Shown: positions 27,708-37,336, numbered from the stretch's first letter. The stretch is DNA of 64,000 nt from Pseudomonas sp. WJP1 (GCF_028471945.1 NZ_CP110128.1:4018501-4082500), one strand, 5' to 3'. Numbers and translations are program-made. The notes: generated from the letters alone by a model not told the origin.

Positions 27708-28010
27708 ATGAAATTTATCCACCAGCGCGAGCACCTCAACGAGGACGACATCGTCGTCATTCAATGCTCGCAAACTTGCAACATTCGCTTGATGAACGAC
27801 GCCAACTTCCGCAGCTTCAAAAATGGCGGTCGTCACACCTATCACGGCGGCGCGTTTGACACCTTCCCGGCCCGCATCACGGCGCCGAGCACCGGCTTCT
27901 GGAACATCACCATCGACACGGTCAATCGCCGGCCGATCAGCGTGACGCGCAAGCCGACCCTGACCCACTCGATCAAGATCATCCGCCGCTCCAGCTCGAA
28001 ACTGAGCTGA
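27708..28010 (+). CDS. DUF1883-family protein
   Basis: 100 residues, matching the DUF1883 pattern (MKFIHQREHLNEDDIVVIQC, NGGRHTYHGGAF, GFWNITIDT). A GGAGGCG ribosome site precedes the ATG. The family is small and beta-rich; in some proteins the domain is fused to TIR domains, so a signalling or binding role is possible, but none is shown for the stand-alone form. A 57-residue gene follows after 29 bases. Confidence 0.85.
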   Translation: MKFIHQREHLNEDDIVVIQCSQTCNIRLMNDANFRSFKNGGRHTYHGGAFDTFPARITAPSTGFWNITIDTVNRRPISVTRKPTLTHSIKIIRRSSSKLS

Positions 28011-28039
28011 GCAGCGCCTTTATACGCAGACAGACAGGT

Positions 28040-28213
28040 ATGACCGTGGCCCAGACGACCAAATACGTCATCAAGTACAAACTCAATGGCGAACGCCGCT
28101 TCGAATTTGCCCAGCTGGAAAACGGCACCGCAGAAGAAGCCAAAGCCGCGCTGGACGCCCTTCATGGCAGCGAAGACGTCATCAGCGACATCAGCGTCAG
28201 CAAGGCGCTGTAA
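28040..28213 (+). CDS. 57-residue protein of unknown function
   Basis: ATG 28040 to TAA 28211-28213, beginning MTVAQTTKYVIKYKLNGERR and ending SDISVSKAL. The codon pattern fits neighbouring genes and the layout is beta-beta-alpha-beta. It follows the DUF1883 gene closely and probably shares its transcript. The ribosome site is weak (ACAGG). Confidence 0.65.
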   Translation: MTVAQTTKYVIKYKLNGERRFEFAQLENGTAEEAKAALDALHGSEDVISDISVSKAL

Positions 28214-28254
28214 TATCGCCTGGAGCGACAACATGGACGTCTGCTCCCTGCCGA

Positions 28255-28304
28255 AATTCGACCGCAAGTGTCGGAGTGTTTACAGTCGTCATGCCCCTTA
28301 GTCT
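28255..28304 (+). promoter_or_regulatory. Ada-box-like promoter block of the 2OG oxygenase-alkB operon
   Basis: AAT-TCGACC-GCAA (28255-28267) fits the E. coli Ada-box pattern AAT-N6-GCAA. A 27-base block at 28257-28283 matches the block upstream of ada in 22 positions. After 14 further bases comes TTAGTCT (28298-28304), matching TTAATCT at the same place upstream of ada. The distance from the end of the block to the ATG is 50 bases in both. Confidence 0.7.
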
Positions 28305-28333
28305 CGCCACCTCAATCACCTGAGGGCCCGGCA

Positions 28334-29038
28334 ATGAGCGAGCAATACCTGGACAGGCTGGACTGGCCCCTGCTGGAACAGCAACTCGATCAGGACGGCT
28401 GCGCGGTCATCGCGTCGCTGTTGAGTCACAAGGCCTGTGATCAGGTCAGCGCCTTGTACGGCCAATCCGAAGGCTTTCGCTCGCAGGTGATCATGGCCCG
28501 CCACGGTTTCGGCCGTGGCGAGTACAAGTATTTCGACTACCCCTTGCCGCCGCTGGTGGCCCGCCTGCGCAGTGCGCTTTACCCGCGACTGGTGCCGATC
28601 GCCAATCGCTGGCATGCGCAGATGGACTTGCCCAGCCGCTTTCCCGACGATCTCCCGGATTTCCTCGAGCGTTGCCATGCCGCCGGCCAGCAGCGGCCGA
28701 CGCCCTTGTTGCTGCAATACGGGCCACAGGATTACAACTGCCTGCACCAGGACCTGTATGGCGAGCATGTCTTCCCGCTGCAGGTGGCGATTCTTCTGTC
28801 GGAGCCTGGGGAAGACTTCACCGGCGGTGAGTTCGTGCTGACCGAGCAGCGCCCGCGCATGCAGTCGCGCCCGCAGGTCATCGGTCTGAAAAAGGGCGAC
28901 GGCCTGATCTTCGCGGTCAACCAGCGCCCGGTCAAAGGCGCGCGCGGTTACTATCGGGTGACCCTGCGCCACGGCGTCAGTCGCCTGCACAGCGGAAAAC
29001 GGCATACCCTTGGGATCATCTTTCACGACGCATCATGA
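28334..29038 (+). CDS. 2OG-Fe(II) oxygenase (prolyl-hydroxylase-like)
   Basis: 234 residues. The iron-binding HxD is H138/D140 (NCLHQDLYGEH); the distal His is probably H213 (TLRHGVS), with basic R223 near it for 2-oxoglutarate. It would hydroxylate or demethylate an unknown substrate. The ATG 28334 has GAGG about 9 bases upstream; the frame opens at 28268 without support, and the promoter block lies inside that leader. It overlaps alkB by 4 bases (ATGA), so the two are translationally coupled. With the shared promoter block at ada this suggests a part in alkylation response. Confidence 0.82.
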   Translation: MSEQYLDRLDWPLLEQQLDQDGCAVIASLLSHKACDQVSALYGQSEGFRSQVIMARHGFGRGEYKYFDYPLPPLVARLRSALYPRLVPIANRWHAQMDLPSRFPDDLPDFLERCHAAGQQRPTPLLLQYGPQDYNCLHQDLYGEHVFPLQVAILLSEPGEDFTGGEFVLTEQRPRMQSRPQVIGLKKGDGLIFAVNQRPVKGARGYYRVTLRHGVSRLHSGKRHTLGIIFHDAS

Positions 29039-29709
29039 GCACCATGAACCCGACCACCCTGGACCTTTTTGCCGACGCCGAGCCCGAGCAAGCGCGCCGA
29101 CGCGAGCAGATCGGCGAACAGTCCTACGTCCTCAGAGGCTTCGCCCTGCCCTGGCTTGCGCGTTTGCTGCCGGCACTGGAGGCCGTGCTGGCGGCTGCAC
29201 CGTTCCGGCAAATGGTTACCCCAGGTGGTTTCACCATGTCGGTGGCCCTGAGCAGTTGCGGCACCTGGGGCTGGACCACCGACCGCAGCGGTTATCGCTA
29301 CACCCGCGACGATCCCCGCACCGGCCTGCCTTGGCCACCCATGCCCGAGGTGTTTTTTCAACTGGCCCAGGCGGCGGCACGGGAGGCTGGATTTGCCGAT
29401 TTCGTGCCGGATTCCTGCCTGATCAATCGCTATGTGCCCGGGGCGAAAATGTCCCTGCATCAGGACAAGGACGAAAAATCCTACGCTGCGCCTATCGTTT
29501 CGGTATCCCTGGGGTTGCCCGCGATGTTCCTGTTCGGCGGCTTCGCGCGCAGCGACAAAAGCCAGCGTGTGCCGTTGCTGCATGGCGACATCGTGGTCTG
29601 GGGCGGCGTGGATCGCTTGCGTTATCACGGCGTGCTGCCGATCAAGGATGGACAACACCCGCGCCTGGGCGAACAGCGCATCAACTTCACGTTTCGGACC
29701 GCGCGGTGA
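29035..29709 (+). CDS. alkB: DNA oxidative demethylase AlkB
   Basis: 224 residues. Iron ligands are H142 and D144 (SLHQDKDE) and H198 (RYHGV); 2-oxoglutarate Arg is R215, with the family's R221 six residues later (RINFTFR). It removes 1-methyladenine and 3-methylcytosine lesions by hydroxylation. The tight substrate lid and GTWGWTTDRSGYRY segment match AlkB proper. It is coupled to the upstream oxygenase gene by a 4-base overlap and lies directly before ada. Confidence 0.95.
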   Translation: MSTMNPTTLDLFADAEPEQARRREQIGEQSYVLRGFALPWLARLLPALEAVLAAAPFRQMVTPGGFTMSVALSSCGTWGWTTDRSGYRYTRDDPRTGLPWPPMPEVFFQLAQAAAREAGFADFVPDSCLINRYVPGAKMSLHQDKDEKSYAAPIVSVSLGLPAMFLFGGFARSDKSQRVPLLHGDIVVWGGVDRLRYHGVLPIKDGQHPRLGEQRINFTFRTAR

Positions 29710-29719
29710 GGTCGTGGAG

Positions 29720-29767
29720 TTTGACCGCAAGCGCCGGAGTGTGGACGTACCAGCCGGTGGTTAATCT
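29720..29767 (+). promoter_or_regulatory. Promoter block upstream of ada, twin of the oxygenase-alkB block
   Basis: The block at 29720-29746 agrees with 28257-28283 in 22 of 27 bases, including GACCGCAAG and CGGAGTGT. TTAATCT at 29761-29767 takes the same place as TTAGTCT in the other copy. The Ada-box A half is degenerate (AGT instead of AAT). It lies 50 bases before the ada ATG. Confidence 0.7.
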
Positions 29768-29796
29768 GCGGCAAACGGGTCAACGGATGTAAAGCC

Positions 29797-30864
29797 ATGA
29801 CAAGCCAATCGACAACAAGCAGCACCGAAAACGATCCACGCTGGGCCGCGGTGGTCGCCCGCGACCCACAGGCGGACGGGCAGTTTGTCTACGCGGTGAA
29901 AACCACCGGGATCTACTGCAACCCCAGCAGCCTCTCGCGCTTGCCGAAACCGCAGAACGTCGAATTCTTCGACAGCGCTGAACTGGCCCAGGCCGCGGGT
30001 TATCGCCCAAGCAAGCGCGCGGCGAAGGATCAAAGTGCTGTCGCCGCACAACATGCCGCCACCGTGGCCGCCGCCTGCCGCCAGATCGAAACCGCCGAGG
30101 CGTTACCCGCACTGAACGAACTGGCGCAAGCGGCAGGACTGAGCAGCTTTCATTTCCATCGGGTGTTCAAGTCCGTGACCGGCCTGACACCCAAAGGCTA
30201 TGCCACAGCCCATCGTTCGCGCCGAATGCGCGAGCGACTGGCGGATGGCCGCTCGGTCACCGATGCGTTGTACGACGCCGGCTTTAATTCCAACAGCCGT
30301 TTCTATGAGGCGGCGGATCAGGTACTGGGAATGAAACCCACGGATTACCGTGCCGAGGGGCAAAACAATGCCATTCGTTTCGCGGTTGGCCAGTGTTCGC
30401 TGGGCGCAATTCTGGTGGCGCAAAGCGAGCGTGGGGTCTGTGCGATTCTTTTGGGTGATGATCCGCAGCAACTGGTCTGCGACCTGCAGGACAAGTTTCG
30501 TCGCGCCACCCTGATCGGTGCCGACCAGGCCTTCGAACAGTTGATCGCCCGAGTCGTGGGCTTCATCGAAGCTCCGGCCCTGGGCCTGGACTTGCCCCTG
30601 GATGTGCGCGGCACGGCCTTTCAGGAGCGGGTCTGGCAAGCCCTGCGGGAGATACCCGCCGGCAGCACCGCCAGCTACGCCGACATCGCCCAGCGCATCG
30701 GCAACCCCAAGGCGGTTCGCGCCGTGGCACAAGCCTGTGGCGCGAACAGCCTGGCGGTCGCGATCCCCTGTCACCGCGTGGTTCGCAGCGATGGCAATCT
30801 GTCGGGGTATCGCTGGGGCGTGGAGCGTAAGCGGCAATTGCTGGAGCGGGAAAAGCCCTTGTAG
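29797..30864 (+). CDS. ada: Ada: methyltransferase/AraC-type regulator with altered zinc site
   Basis: 355 residues, E. coli Ada length. N-terminal sensor (1-80), AraC-type HTH (about 85-185), and C-terminal O6-alkylguanine methyltransferase with acceptor C325 (AIPCHRVV). In E. coli the sensor zinc is held by C38, C42, C69 and C72. Here only the first is kept (C41, in GIYCNPSS). The others align to S45, S72 and A75 with identical spacing. The methyl-acceptor Cys survives without its zinc site, so methyl-phosphotriester sensing may be lost or work differently. The guanine-repair part looks intact. The gene follows alkB with 87 bases between, including its own promoter block. Confidence 0.92.
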   Translation: MTSQSTTSSTENDPRWAAVVARDPQADGQFVYAVKTTGIYCNPSSLSRLPKPQNVEFFDSAELAQAAGYRPSKRAAKDQSAVAAQHAATVAAACRQIETAEALPALNELAQAAGLSSFHFHRVFKSVTGLTPKGYATAHRSRRMRERLADGRSVTDALYDAGFNSNSRFYEAADQVLGMKPTDYRAEGQNNAIRFAVGQCSLGAILVAQSERGVCAILLGDDPQQLVCDLQDKFRRATLIGADQAFEQLIARVVGFIEAPALGLDLPLDVRGTAFQERVWQALREIPAGSTASYADIAQRIGNPKAVRAVAQACGANSLAVAIPCHRVVRSDGNLSGYRWGVERKRQLLEREKPL

Positions 30865-30961
30865 GAGCGAGCATGCTCGCGATGGTCGTCAACGATGACG
30901 CTGGGCACCTGACACCCCTCGGTGCTCTCAGGTTCATCGCGAGCAGGCTCGCTCCTACATT
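30860..30961. repeat. REP pair (REPIN-like)
   Basis: TTGTAGGAGCGAGCATGCTC and GAGCAGGCTCGCTCCTACAT in inverted orientation around a ~50-base spacer, between convergent ada and the reductase gene; the left unit overlaps the ada stop. Confidence 0.88.
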
Positions 30962-30989
30962 AGATCGCGTACAGCCGCGCGAGGCCTGT

Positions 30990-31973
30990 TCAGCGATTCA
31001 CATCCACCACCACCCGCCCCCGCAACTGCCCGGCCAACAATCGCGGCGCCGCCTCGATCGCCTCACTCAAACCGATTTCATGGCTGATCAGTGGCAACAA
31101 GTCGAAGTCCAGGTCCTTGGCCAAGCGCCCCCAGGCCTCCACACGCCTGGCTTTCGGCTGGGTCACGCTGTTGATCCCCGCCAGGGTCACGCCGCGCAGG
31201 ATAAAGGGCGCCACAGAGGCCGGGAAGTCCATACCCTGGGCCAAACCACAGGCGGCGACCGTACCTTCGGAACGGGTACTGGCACAGGCATTGGCCAAGG
31301 TGTGGCTACCCACGGAGTCGATGACCGCCGCCCACCGCTCCTTGGCCAGCGGCTTGCCGGGCTCAGACAAGGTAGCGCGGTCAATGATCTCGCTGGCACC
31401 CAGTTGCTTAAGGTATTCGTGCTCCGACAAGCGCCCCGTGGAAGCGACCACCCGATAGCCGAGTTTACTCAGCAACGCGATGGCGAAACTGCCCACGCCA
31501 CCGTTGGCCCCGGTGACCAGAACCTCGCCTTGGTCGGGCGTCACACCGTTGCGCTCCAGCGCCATGATGCACAGCATCGCCGTATAACCTGCCGTGCCGA
31601 TGGCCATGGCCTGGGCTTCGGTGAAGGTCTCGGGCAGCGCAATCAGCCACTCGCCCTTGAGCCGCGCCTTTTGCGCCAGACCGCCCCAATGCCCTTCGCC
31701 CACGCCCCAGCCATTAAGCAGGACTTTGTCACCAACCTTGTAGTCCGGATGCGTGCTGACCTCGACGGTCCCCGCCAGGTCGATCCCCGGCACCATCGGG
31801 AATTTGCGCACCACCGGGCTGCTGCCGGTGATCGCCAGGCCATCCTTGAAATTCAGCGTGCTGTACGCCACACGTACCGTCACGTCGCCCTCGGGCAGCT
31901 GGTCCTCGTTGATCTGTTGCAGTGTGGCCTGGTAACCGCTTTCGTTTTTATCGATCAAAATACCTTGGAACAT
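30990..31973 (-). CDS. acuI: Acrylyl-CoA reductase/YhdH-type quinone oxidoreductase
   Basis: 327 residues of the zinc-free medium-chain dehydrogenase/reductase family. Key parts are NFKDGLAITG, PGIDLAGTV, GWGVGEGHWGG and the nucleotide-binding VTGANGGVGSFA. Members of this YhdH/AcuI branch reduce acryloyl-CoA with NADPH and protect against toxic acrylate. The start ATG has a GAGGCAG ribosome site upstream. It is divergent from the nitronate monooxygenase gene across 173 bases. Confidence 0.87.
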   Translation of the reverse strand: MFQGILIDKNESGYQATLQQINEDQLPEGDVTVRVAYSTLNFKDGLAITGSSPVVRKFPMVPGIDLAGTVEVSTHPDYKVGDKVLLNGWGVGEGHWGGLAQKARLKGEWLIALPETFTEAQAMAIGTAGYTAMLCIMALERNGVTPDQGEVLVTGANGGVGSFAIALLSKLGYRVVASTGRLSEHEYLKQLGASEIIDRATLSEPGKPLAKERWAAVIDSVGSHTLANACASTRSEGTVAACGLAQGMDFPASVAPFILRGVTLAGINSVTQPKARRVEAWGRLAKDLDFDLLPLISHEIGLSEAIEAAPRLLAGQLRGRVVVDVNR

Positions 31974-32146
31974 CGCTGCCTCCTGGTGAGATCACCTGTT
32001 GTGGTGCTATTTAAATACCATTTCGCAAAAAATTACCGTATACGACTTTAAGCCAATTCGCCTGCGGCAAACATGACTGGCATAACCTCAGGGATTGCTG
32101 CTACAAATCGAGCCTCGCCCGGTTCCAACGTCGGAGTACAACTGAA

Positions 32147-33211
32147 ATGAGCCAATGGCCAGATACGCGCATCCTTGACCTGCTCGGGATCGAACTGCCA
32201 ATCATCCAGGCCCCCATGGCCGGCGCCACCACCGCTGCCATGGTCATTGCAGCGAGCAACGCCGGCGGTCTCGGCTCGATGCCTGCGGCCATGCTGAGCG
32301 TCGAGCAGTTGCGTGAAGCGCTCAAGGACATTCGCCAGCACAGCCAGCGCCCGATCAACGTCAATTTCTTCTGCCATCAACCGCCGGCGGTCGACGAGCA
32401 ACGCGCCCAGGACTGGAAGAACCTGCTGCAGCCCTACTATCACGAGCTGGGTGTCGACTTCGATGCGCCGACACCGGTGTCCAATCGCGCGCCGTTCGAT
32501 CAGGCCGCCTGCGAAGTGGTCGAGGAGTTGCGCCCCGAGGTGGTGAGCTTTCACTTTGGCCTGCCGGAAAAATCCCTGCTGGATCGGGTCAAGGCCACCG
32601 GGGCAAAAGTGCTGTCCTCGGCCACTACCGTCGAAGAGGCCATCTGGCTCGAGCAGCATGGCTGCGACGCGATCATCGCCATGGGCTATGAAGCGGGCGG
32701 GCACCGGGGCATGTTCCTCAGTGATGACCTGAGCAGCCAGGTCGGCACCTTCGCCCTGGTGCCCCAGGTGGTCGATGCCGTGAACGTGCCGGTGATTGCC
32801 GCCGGCGGCATTGCCGATGCACGGGGGGTGGCGGCAGCGTTCATGCTGGGCGCCTCGGCGGTGCAAGTGGGCACGGCGTACCTGTTCACGCCAGAGGCCA
32901 AGGTCAGCGCCTCGCATCACCAGGCATTGCGCACCGCCCGGGAAAGCGAGACCGCGCTCACCAACATTTTCACCGGTCGCCCGGCACGGGGGATTCTCAA
33001 TCGGGTGATGCGCGAGCTCGGGCCGATGAGCAGCCAGGCACCGCACTTCCCCCTCGCGGGCGGTGCTTTGCTGCCGTTGCGCGCCAAGGGCGAGGCAGAC
33101 TTCAGCAATCTCTGGGCCGGACAGGCATTCACCCTCGGCGTCGAGTCGGGCACCGCCGAACTGACCCGGCGCCTGGCCGAGGAAGGGTTGGCGAAGTTGC
33201 TGCAGCGCTGA
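32147..33211 (+). CDS. Nitronate monooxygenase
   Basis: 354 residues, FMN-binding TIM barrel of the 2-nitropropane dioxygenase family. Diagnostic parts are PIIQAPMAGATTAAM, the INVNFFCHQPP segment, GYEAGGHRGMF and ITAGGIADARG-like VIAAGGIADARG. It oxidises propionate-3-nitronate or other alkyl nitronates, detoxifying them. It seems monocistronic; the modABC operon starts 121 bases downstream behind its own control site. Confidence 0.9.
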   Translation: MSQWPDTRILDLLGIELPIIQAPMAGATTAAMVIAASNAGGLGSMPAAMLSVEQLREALKDIRQHSQRPINVNFFCHQPPAVDEQRAQDWKNLLQPYYHELGVDFDAPTPVSNRAPFDQAACEVVEELRPEVVSFHFGLPEKSLLDRVKATGAKVLSSATTVEEAIWLEQHGCDAIIAMGYEAGGHRGMFLSDDLSSQVGTFALVPQVVDAVNVPVIAAGGIADARGVAAAFMLGASAVQVGTAYLFTPEAKVSASHHQALRTARESETALTNIFTGRPARGILNRVMRELGPMSSQAPHFPLAGGALLPLRAKGEADFSNLWAGQAFTLGVESGTAELTRRLAEEGLAKLLQR

Positions 33212-33267
33212 CCCTCGTGGCGGCCAGCAACGGTTGGCGCTGCAACACATTCCGTTTAGCGGCATTT

Positions 33268-33291
33268 CGCTATATATTCAGATATATAACG
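33268..33291 (+). promoter_or_regulatory. Mo-box (ModE-binding site) upstream of modA
   Basis: CGCTATATA-N6-TATATAACG is close to the textbook ModE operator (CGNTATATA-N6-TATATANCG-like). It lies 41 bases before the modA start, where a ModE-molybdate complex would block transcription. No modE gene lies in the window. Confidence 0.85.
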
Positions 33292-33320
33292 AATCACCCT
33301 CTTGCAACACTTGCCTGTGA

Positions 33321-34091
<771 letters not shown>

Positions 34092-34772
34092 ATGTCGCTC
34101 TCGAGTGCCGACTTTTCCGCCATCTGGCTGACCCTGAAACTGGCGTCCCTGACGACCGTCATCCTGTTGCTGGTCGGCACTCCGCTGGCGTTATGGCTCT
34201 CGCGCACCCAATCCTGGTTGCGCGGCCCGGTCGGGGCGATCGTCGCCCTGCCCCTGGTGCTGCCGCCCACGGTGATTGGTTTCTATCTGTTGCTGGCGCT
34301 CGGCCCCCACGGGTTTGTCGGCCAGTTCACCCAATCCCTGGGGCTGGGCACCCTTACCTTCAGTTTCGCAGGCTTGGTGATCGGTTCGGTGCTGTACTCG
34401 ATGCCGTTCGTGGTCCAGCCGCTGCAAAACGCTTTTTCCGCCATTGGCAGCCGCCCGCTGGAAGTGGCCGCGACCCTGCGTGCCGGTCCCTGGGACACAT
34501 TTTTCAGCGTCACCCTGCCCCTGGCCCGACCCGGTTTCATCACCGCGTCCATCCTCGGCTTTGCCCACACCGTCGGCGAATTCGGCGTGGTGCTGATGAT
34601 CGGCGGCAACATCCCCGACAAGACCCGGGTGGTCTCGGTGCAGATCTACGATCACGTCGAAGCCATGGAATATGCCCAGGCCCACTGGCTGGCCGGGGTC
34701 ATGCTGGTGTTCTCTTTTGCGGTGTTGCTGGCGCTGTACTCCAGCCGTAAAACCAAAGCGGGCTGGAGCTGA
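34092..34772 (+). CDS. modB: Molybdate ABC transporter permease
   Basis: 226 residues with five to six transmembrane helices. The cytoplasmic EAA-type loop ([20 protein letters not shown]) contacts ModC. The start codon directly follows the modA stop, so translation is coupled. It forms the inner-membrane channel for molybdate. Confidence 0.95.
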   Translation: MSLSSADFSAIWLTLKLASLTTVILLLVGTPLALWLSRTQSWLRGPVGAIVALPLVLPPTVIGFYLLLALGPHGFVGQFTQSLGLGTLTFSFAGLVIGSVLYSMPFVVQPLQNAFSAIGSRPLEVAATLRAGPWDTFFSVTLPLARPGFITASILGFAHTVGEFGVVLMIGGNIPDKTRVVSVQIYDHVEAMEYAQAHWLAGVMLVFSFAVLLALYSSRKTKAGWS

Positions 34773-34775
34773 TCG

Positions 34776-35855
34776 ATGATTCAAATGCGCTTGAAGCTGA
34801 GTTATCCGGGGTTCGCCCTCGATGTCGATTTGCAGTTGCCCGGCCGTGGGGTGACGGCGCTGTTCGGGCACTCCGGTTCTGGCAAGACCACTTGCCTGCG
34901 CTGCATCGCCGGGCTGGAACGGGCCGACGAGGGATTTATCCAGGTCAACGAGCAGCTGTGGCAAGACAGCGCCAAGGGGATTTTCGTCCCACCGCACAAG
35001 CGCGCACTGGGTTACGTGTTTCAGGAAGCCAGCCTGTTCCCTCATCTGTCGGTGCTGGCCAACCTGCAATTCGGCCTCAAGCGCATCCCCAAACCCCAGC
35101 GCCGGGTTGACATGGCACACGCAACCGAGCTGCTGGGCATCAGTCATCTGCTCGACCGGCATCCGCAGCACCTTTCCGGCGGCGAACGCCAGCGCGTCGG
35201 CATGGCACGCGCCCTGCTCACCAGCCCGACACTGCTGTTGATGGACGAACCCCTGGCAGCGCTGGACGCACAACGCAAAAGCGAGATCCTGCCTTACCTG
35301 CAACGCCTGCACGATGAGCTGGACATCCCGGTGCTCTATGTCAGCCACTCCCAGGATGAAGTCGCTCAACTGGCCGACCACATCGTCCTGCTCAGCGACG
35401 GCAAGGCACTGGCCAGCGGCCCCATCGGCCAGACCCTGGCACGCCTGGACTTGCCCCTGGCGCTGGGTGACGACGCCGGCGTTGTGATCCAGGGGCATGT
35501 CGCTGCCTATGACGCCCATTACCAGTTGTTGACGCTACAACTGCCCGATACCGACCTGAACATTCGCGTGACGCACACGCCGATGGCCGCGGGCCAGGCG
35601 TTGCGATGCAAGGTCCAGGCGCGGGATGTCAGCCTCAGCCTGCAAGGCGATTACCAAAGCAGCATCCTCAATCGCCTGCCAGTCACGGTGGTCAGTGAAA
35701 TGCCTGCCGACAACAGCGCCCATGTGCTGGTGCGCCTGGACGCCGAGGGCAGCCCTTTGCTGGCGCGTATCACCCGCTATTCGCGGGACCACTTGCACCT
35801 GCACCCGGGCCAGCGACTCTGGGCGCAGATCAAGGCCGTGGCCGTGCTGGCATAA
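34776..35855 (+). CDS. modC: Molybdate ABC transporter ATPase
   Basis: 359 residues. Walker A is GHSGSGKTT, the signature motif [15 protein letters not shown], Walker [13 protein letters not shown], and the switch His lies in YVSHSQDEV. The C-terminal ~70 residues are a Mop (molybdate-binding) domain typical of ModC. It begins 3 bases after the modB stop and powers the importer from the cytoplasmic side. Confidence 0.95.
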   Translation: MIQMRLKLSYPGFALDVDLQLPGRGVTALFGHSGSGKTTCLRCIAGLERADEGFIQVNEQLWQDSAKGIFVPPHKRALGYVFQEASLFPHLSVLANLQFGLKRIPKPQRRVDMAHATELLGISHLLDRHPQHLSGGERQRVGMARALLTSPTLLLMDEPLAALDAQRKSEILPYLQRLHDELDIPVLYVSHSQDEVAQLADHIVLLSDGKALASGPIGQTLARLDLPLALGDDAGVVIQGHVAAYDAHYQLLTLQLPDTDLNIRVTHTPMAAGQALRCKVQARDVSLSLQGDYQSSILNRLPVTVVSEMPADNSAHVLVRLDAEGSPLLARITRYSRDHLHLHPGQRLWAQIKAVAVLA

Positions 35856-35931
35856 CGGCGCGGGCACGACTGGCGCGGCGCGGGGTCAATGGCTGTAACG
35901 GCCCCCCGATCCCTCGCCCAGGACAATCGCC

Positions 35932-36951
35932 ATGCCCGATGCACTGCCCCGTGACCTGCATTACGTCGATGACACCCAACCGGGCATCACCCGTCGGAAA
36001 CTGCGCGGCAAATTCTGTTATTTCGACCCCACTGGCCAGCGCATCGTCGACCCGCAGGAAATTCAGCGCATCAATGCCCTGGCGGTGCCGCCGGCCTACA
36101 CCGACGTGTGGATCTGCACCGACCCGCGCGGTCACCTGCAAGCCACCGGCCGCGACGCCCGCGGGCGCAAGCAGTACCGCTACCACCCGCGCTGGCGCGA
36201 GGTGCGCGACAGCGACAAATACTCGCGCCTGCGGGATTTCGGCCTGGCCCTGCCAAAGTTGCGCAAACAACTGGAAGCCTTGCTGGAGGCACCGGGCTTG
36301 AGCCGCGACAAGGTCATGGCCACCGTTATCACCTTGCTCGACGCGACGCTGATCCGCGTCGGCAATACCCAGTACGCGCGAGACAACCGCTCCTACGGCC
36401 TGACCACCCTGCGCAACCGGCATGTGGAGGTCAACGGCAGCGCAATCCTGTTCCAGTTTCGCGGCAAGAGTGGCGTCGAACATCAAATCACCGTAAAGGA
36501 CCGGCGACTGGCGCGGATCATCAAGCGCTGCCAGGAGATTCCCGGGCAAAACCTGTTTCAGTACCTCGATGAAAACGGTGAGCGACACACCATCACGTCC
36601 GCCGACGTCAACACCTACCTGCAAACCCTGACCGGCGCCGACTTCACCGCCAAGGATTACCGCACCTGGGCCGGCAGCGTCCTGGCCCTGGCCGTGTTGC
36701 GCGAGCTGGAGTGGCAACCCGAATCACAGGCCAAACAGCACGTGGTGGCGATGGTCAAGGACGTTGCCAGGCAGTTGGGCAACACCCCGGCAGTCTGCCG
36801 CAAGTGCTACATCCACCCGGCGGTGCTCGAGGGTTTTGTGCTCGGCGCCCTGGCGCAACTGCCAAGGCCGAGGGTGCGTAAAGGCCTGCGGGCGGAGGAA
36901 GTCGGGCTGGCGATGCTGCTGGAGAAAATGGCCGTTGAGCCGACGAACTGA
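35932..36951 (+). CDS. DNA topoisomerase IB (poxvirus-like)
   Basis: 339 residues of the bacterial type IB family. The N-terminal beta domain (GITRRKLRGKFCYFDPTGQR) precedes the catalytic domain. Catalytic basic residues are seen in IRVGNTQYARDN, RGKSGVEH and DYRTWAGS; the nucleophilic Tyr is Y293 (KCYIHPAVLEGF). It relaxes supercoils by single-strand cleavage without ATP. Such genes are sporadic in bacteria and often near repair genes; here it follows modC by 76 bases. Confidence 0.9.
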   Translation: MPDALPRDLHYVDDTQPGITRRKLRGKFCYFDPTGQRIVDPQEIQRINALAVPPAYTDVWICTDPRGHLQATGRDARGRKQYRYHPRWREVRDSDKYSRLRDFGLALPKLRKQLEALLEAPGLSRDKVMATVITLLDATLIRVGNTQYARDNRSYGLTTLRNRHVEVNGSAILFQFRGKSGVEHQITVKDRRLARIIKRCQEIPGQNLFQYLDENGERHTITSADVNTYLQTLTGADFTAKDYRTWAGSVLALAVLRELEWQPESQAKQHVVAMVKDVARQLGNTPAVCRKCYIHPAVLEGFVLGALAQLPRPRVRKGLRAEEVGLAMLLEKMAVEPTN

Positions 36952-37023
36952 CCTGCCTATTTTTTGCACGATTGCAAATGGCTTCTATAGTTGATCTGTA
37001 CGCCAATCAGCTGCGGTGAAGCC

Positions 37024-37245
37024 ATGGAAGACATTTTCGTCGTCAAGCGCTGCAACAAGATCATCATCCATGGACGCCGGGCTGGAGAAACCGTACATCA
37101 ACCCGCTGAAGCCGCCGTCTGGTACCGCATCGCCGATACCCGCACCAACGGTTTCATCGGTGACGGCTACGATCTTGAACGTGATGCCCAACGCATATGC
37201 CAACAGCTCAATGCCCGGTCGCAAATGACGGTCCGGCAAGGCTGA
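37024..37245 (+). CDS. Small protein of unknown function
   Basis: 73 residues (MEDIFVVKRCNKIIIHGRRA, AVWYRIADTRTNGFIGDGYD). ATG 37024 is chosen over the upstream extension because the conserved-looking segment begins there; the ribosome site is only moderate. It has no signal peptide. A hairpin terminator lies about 70 bases after it. Confidence 0.65.
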   Translation: MEDIFVVKRCNKIIIHGRRAGETVHQPAEAAVWYRIADTRTNGFIGDGYDLERDAQRICQQLNARSQMTVRQG

Positions 37246-37313
37246 CGAACATCCGCCAAGCGGTTACGGGTCTATACTGAAAAGGCTGAAGGATCGGCGC
37301 CACATCGGTAGAA

Positions 37314-37336
37314 AGCTCGCTTGCGGCGGGCTTTTT
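37314..37336 (+). terminator. Probable Rho-independent terminator
   Basis: AGCTCGC/GCGGGCT stem (one G-T pair) with a 5-base loop, then TTTTT. It ends the 73-residue gene's transcript. Confidence 0.75.
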
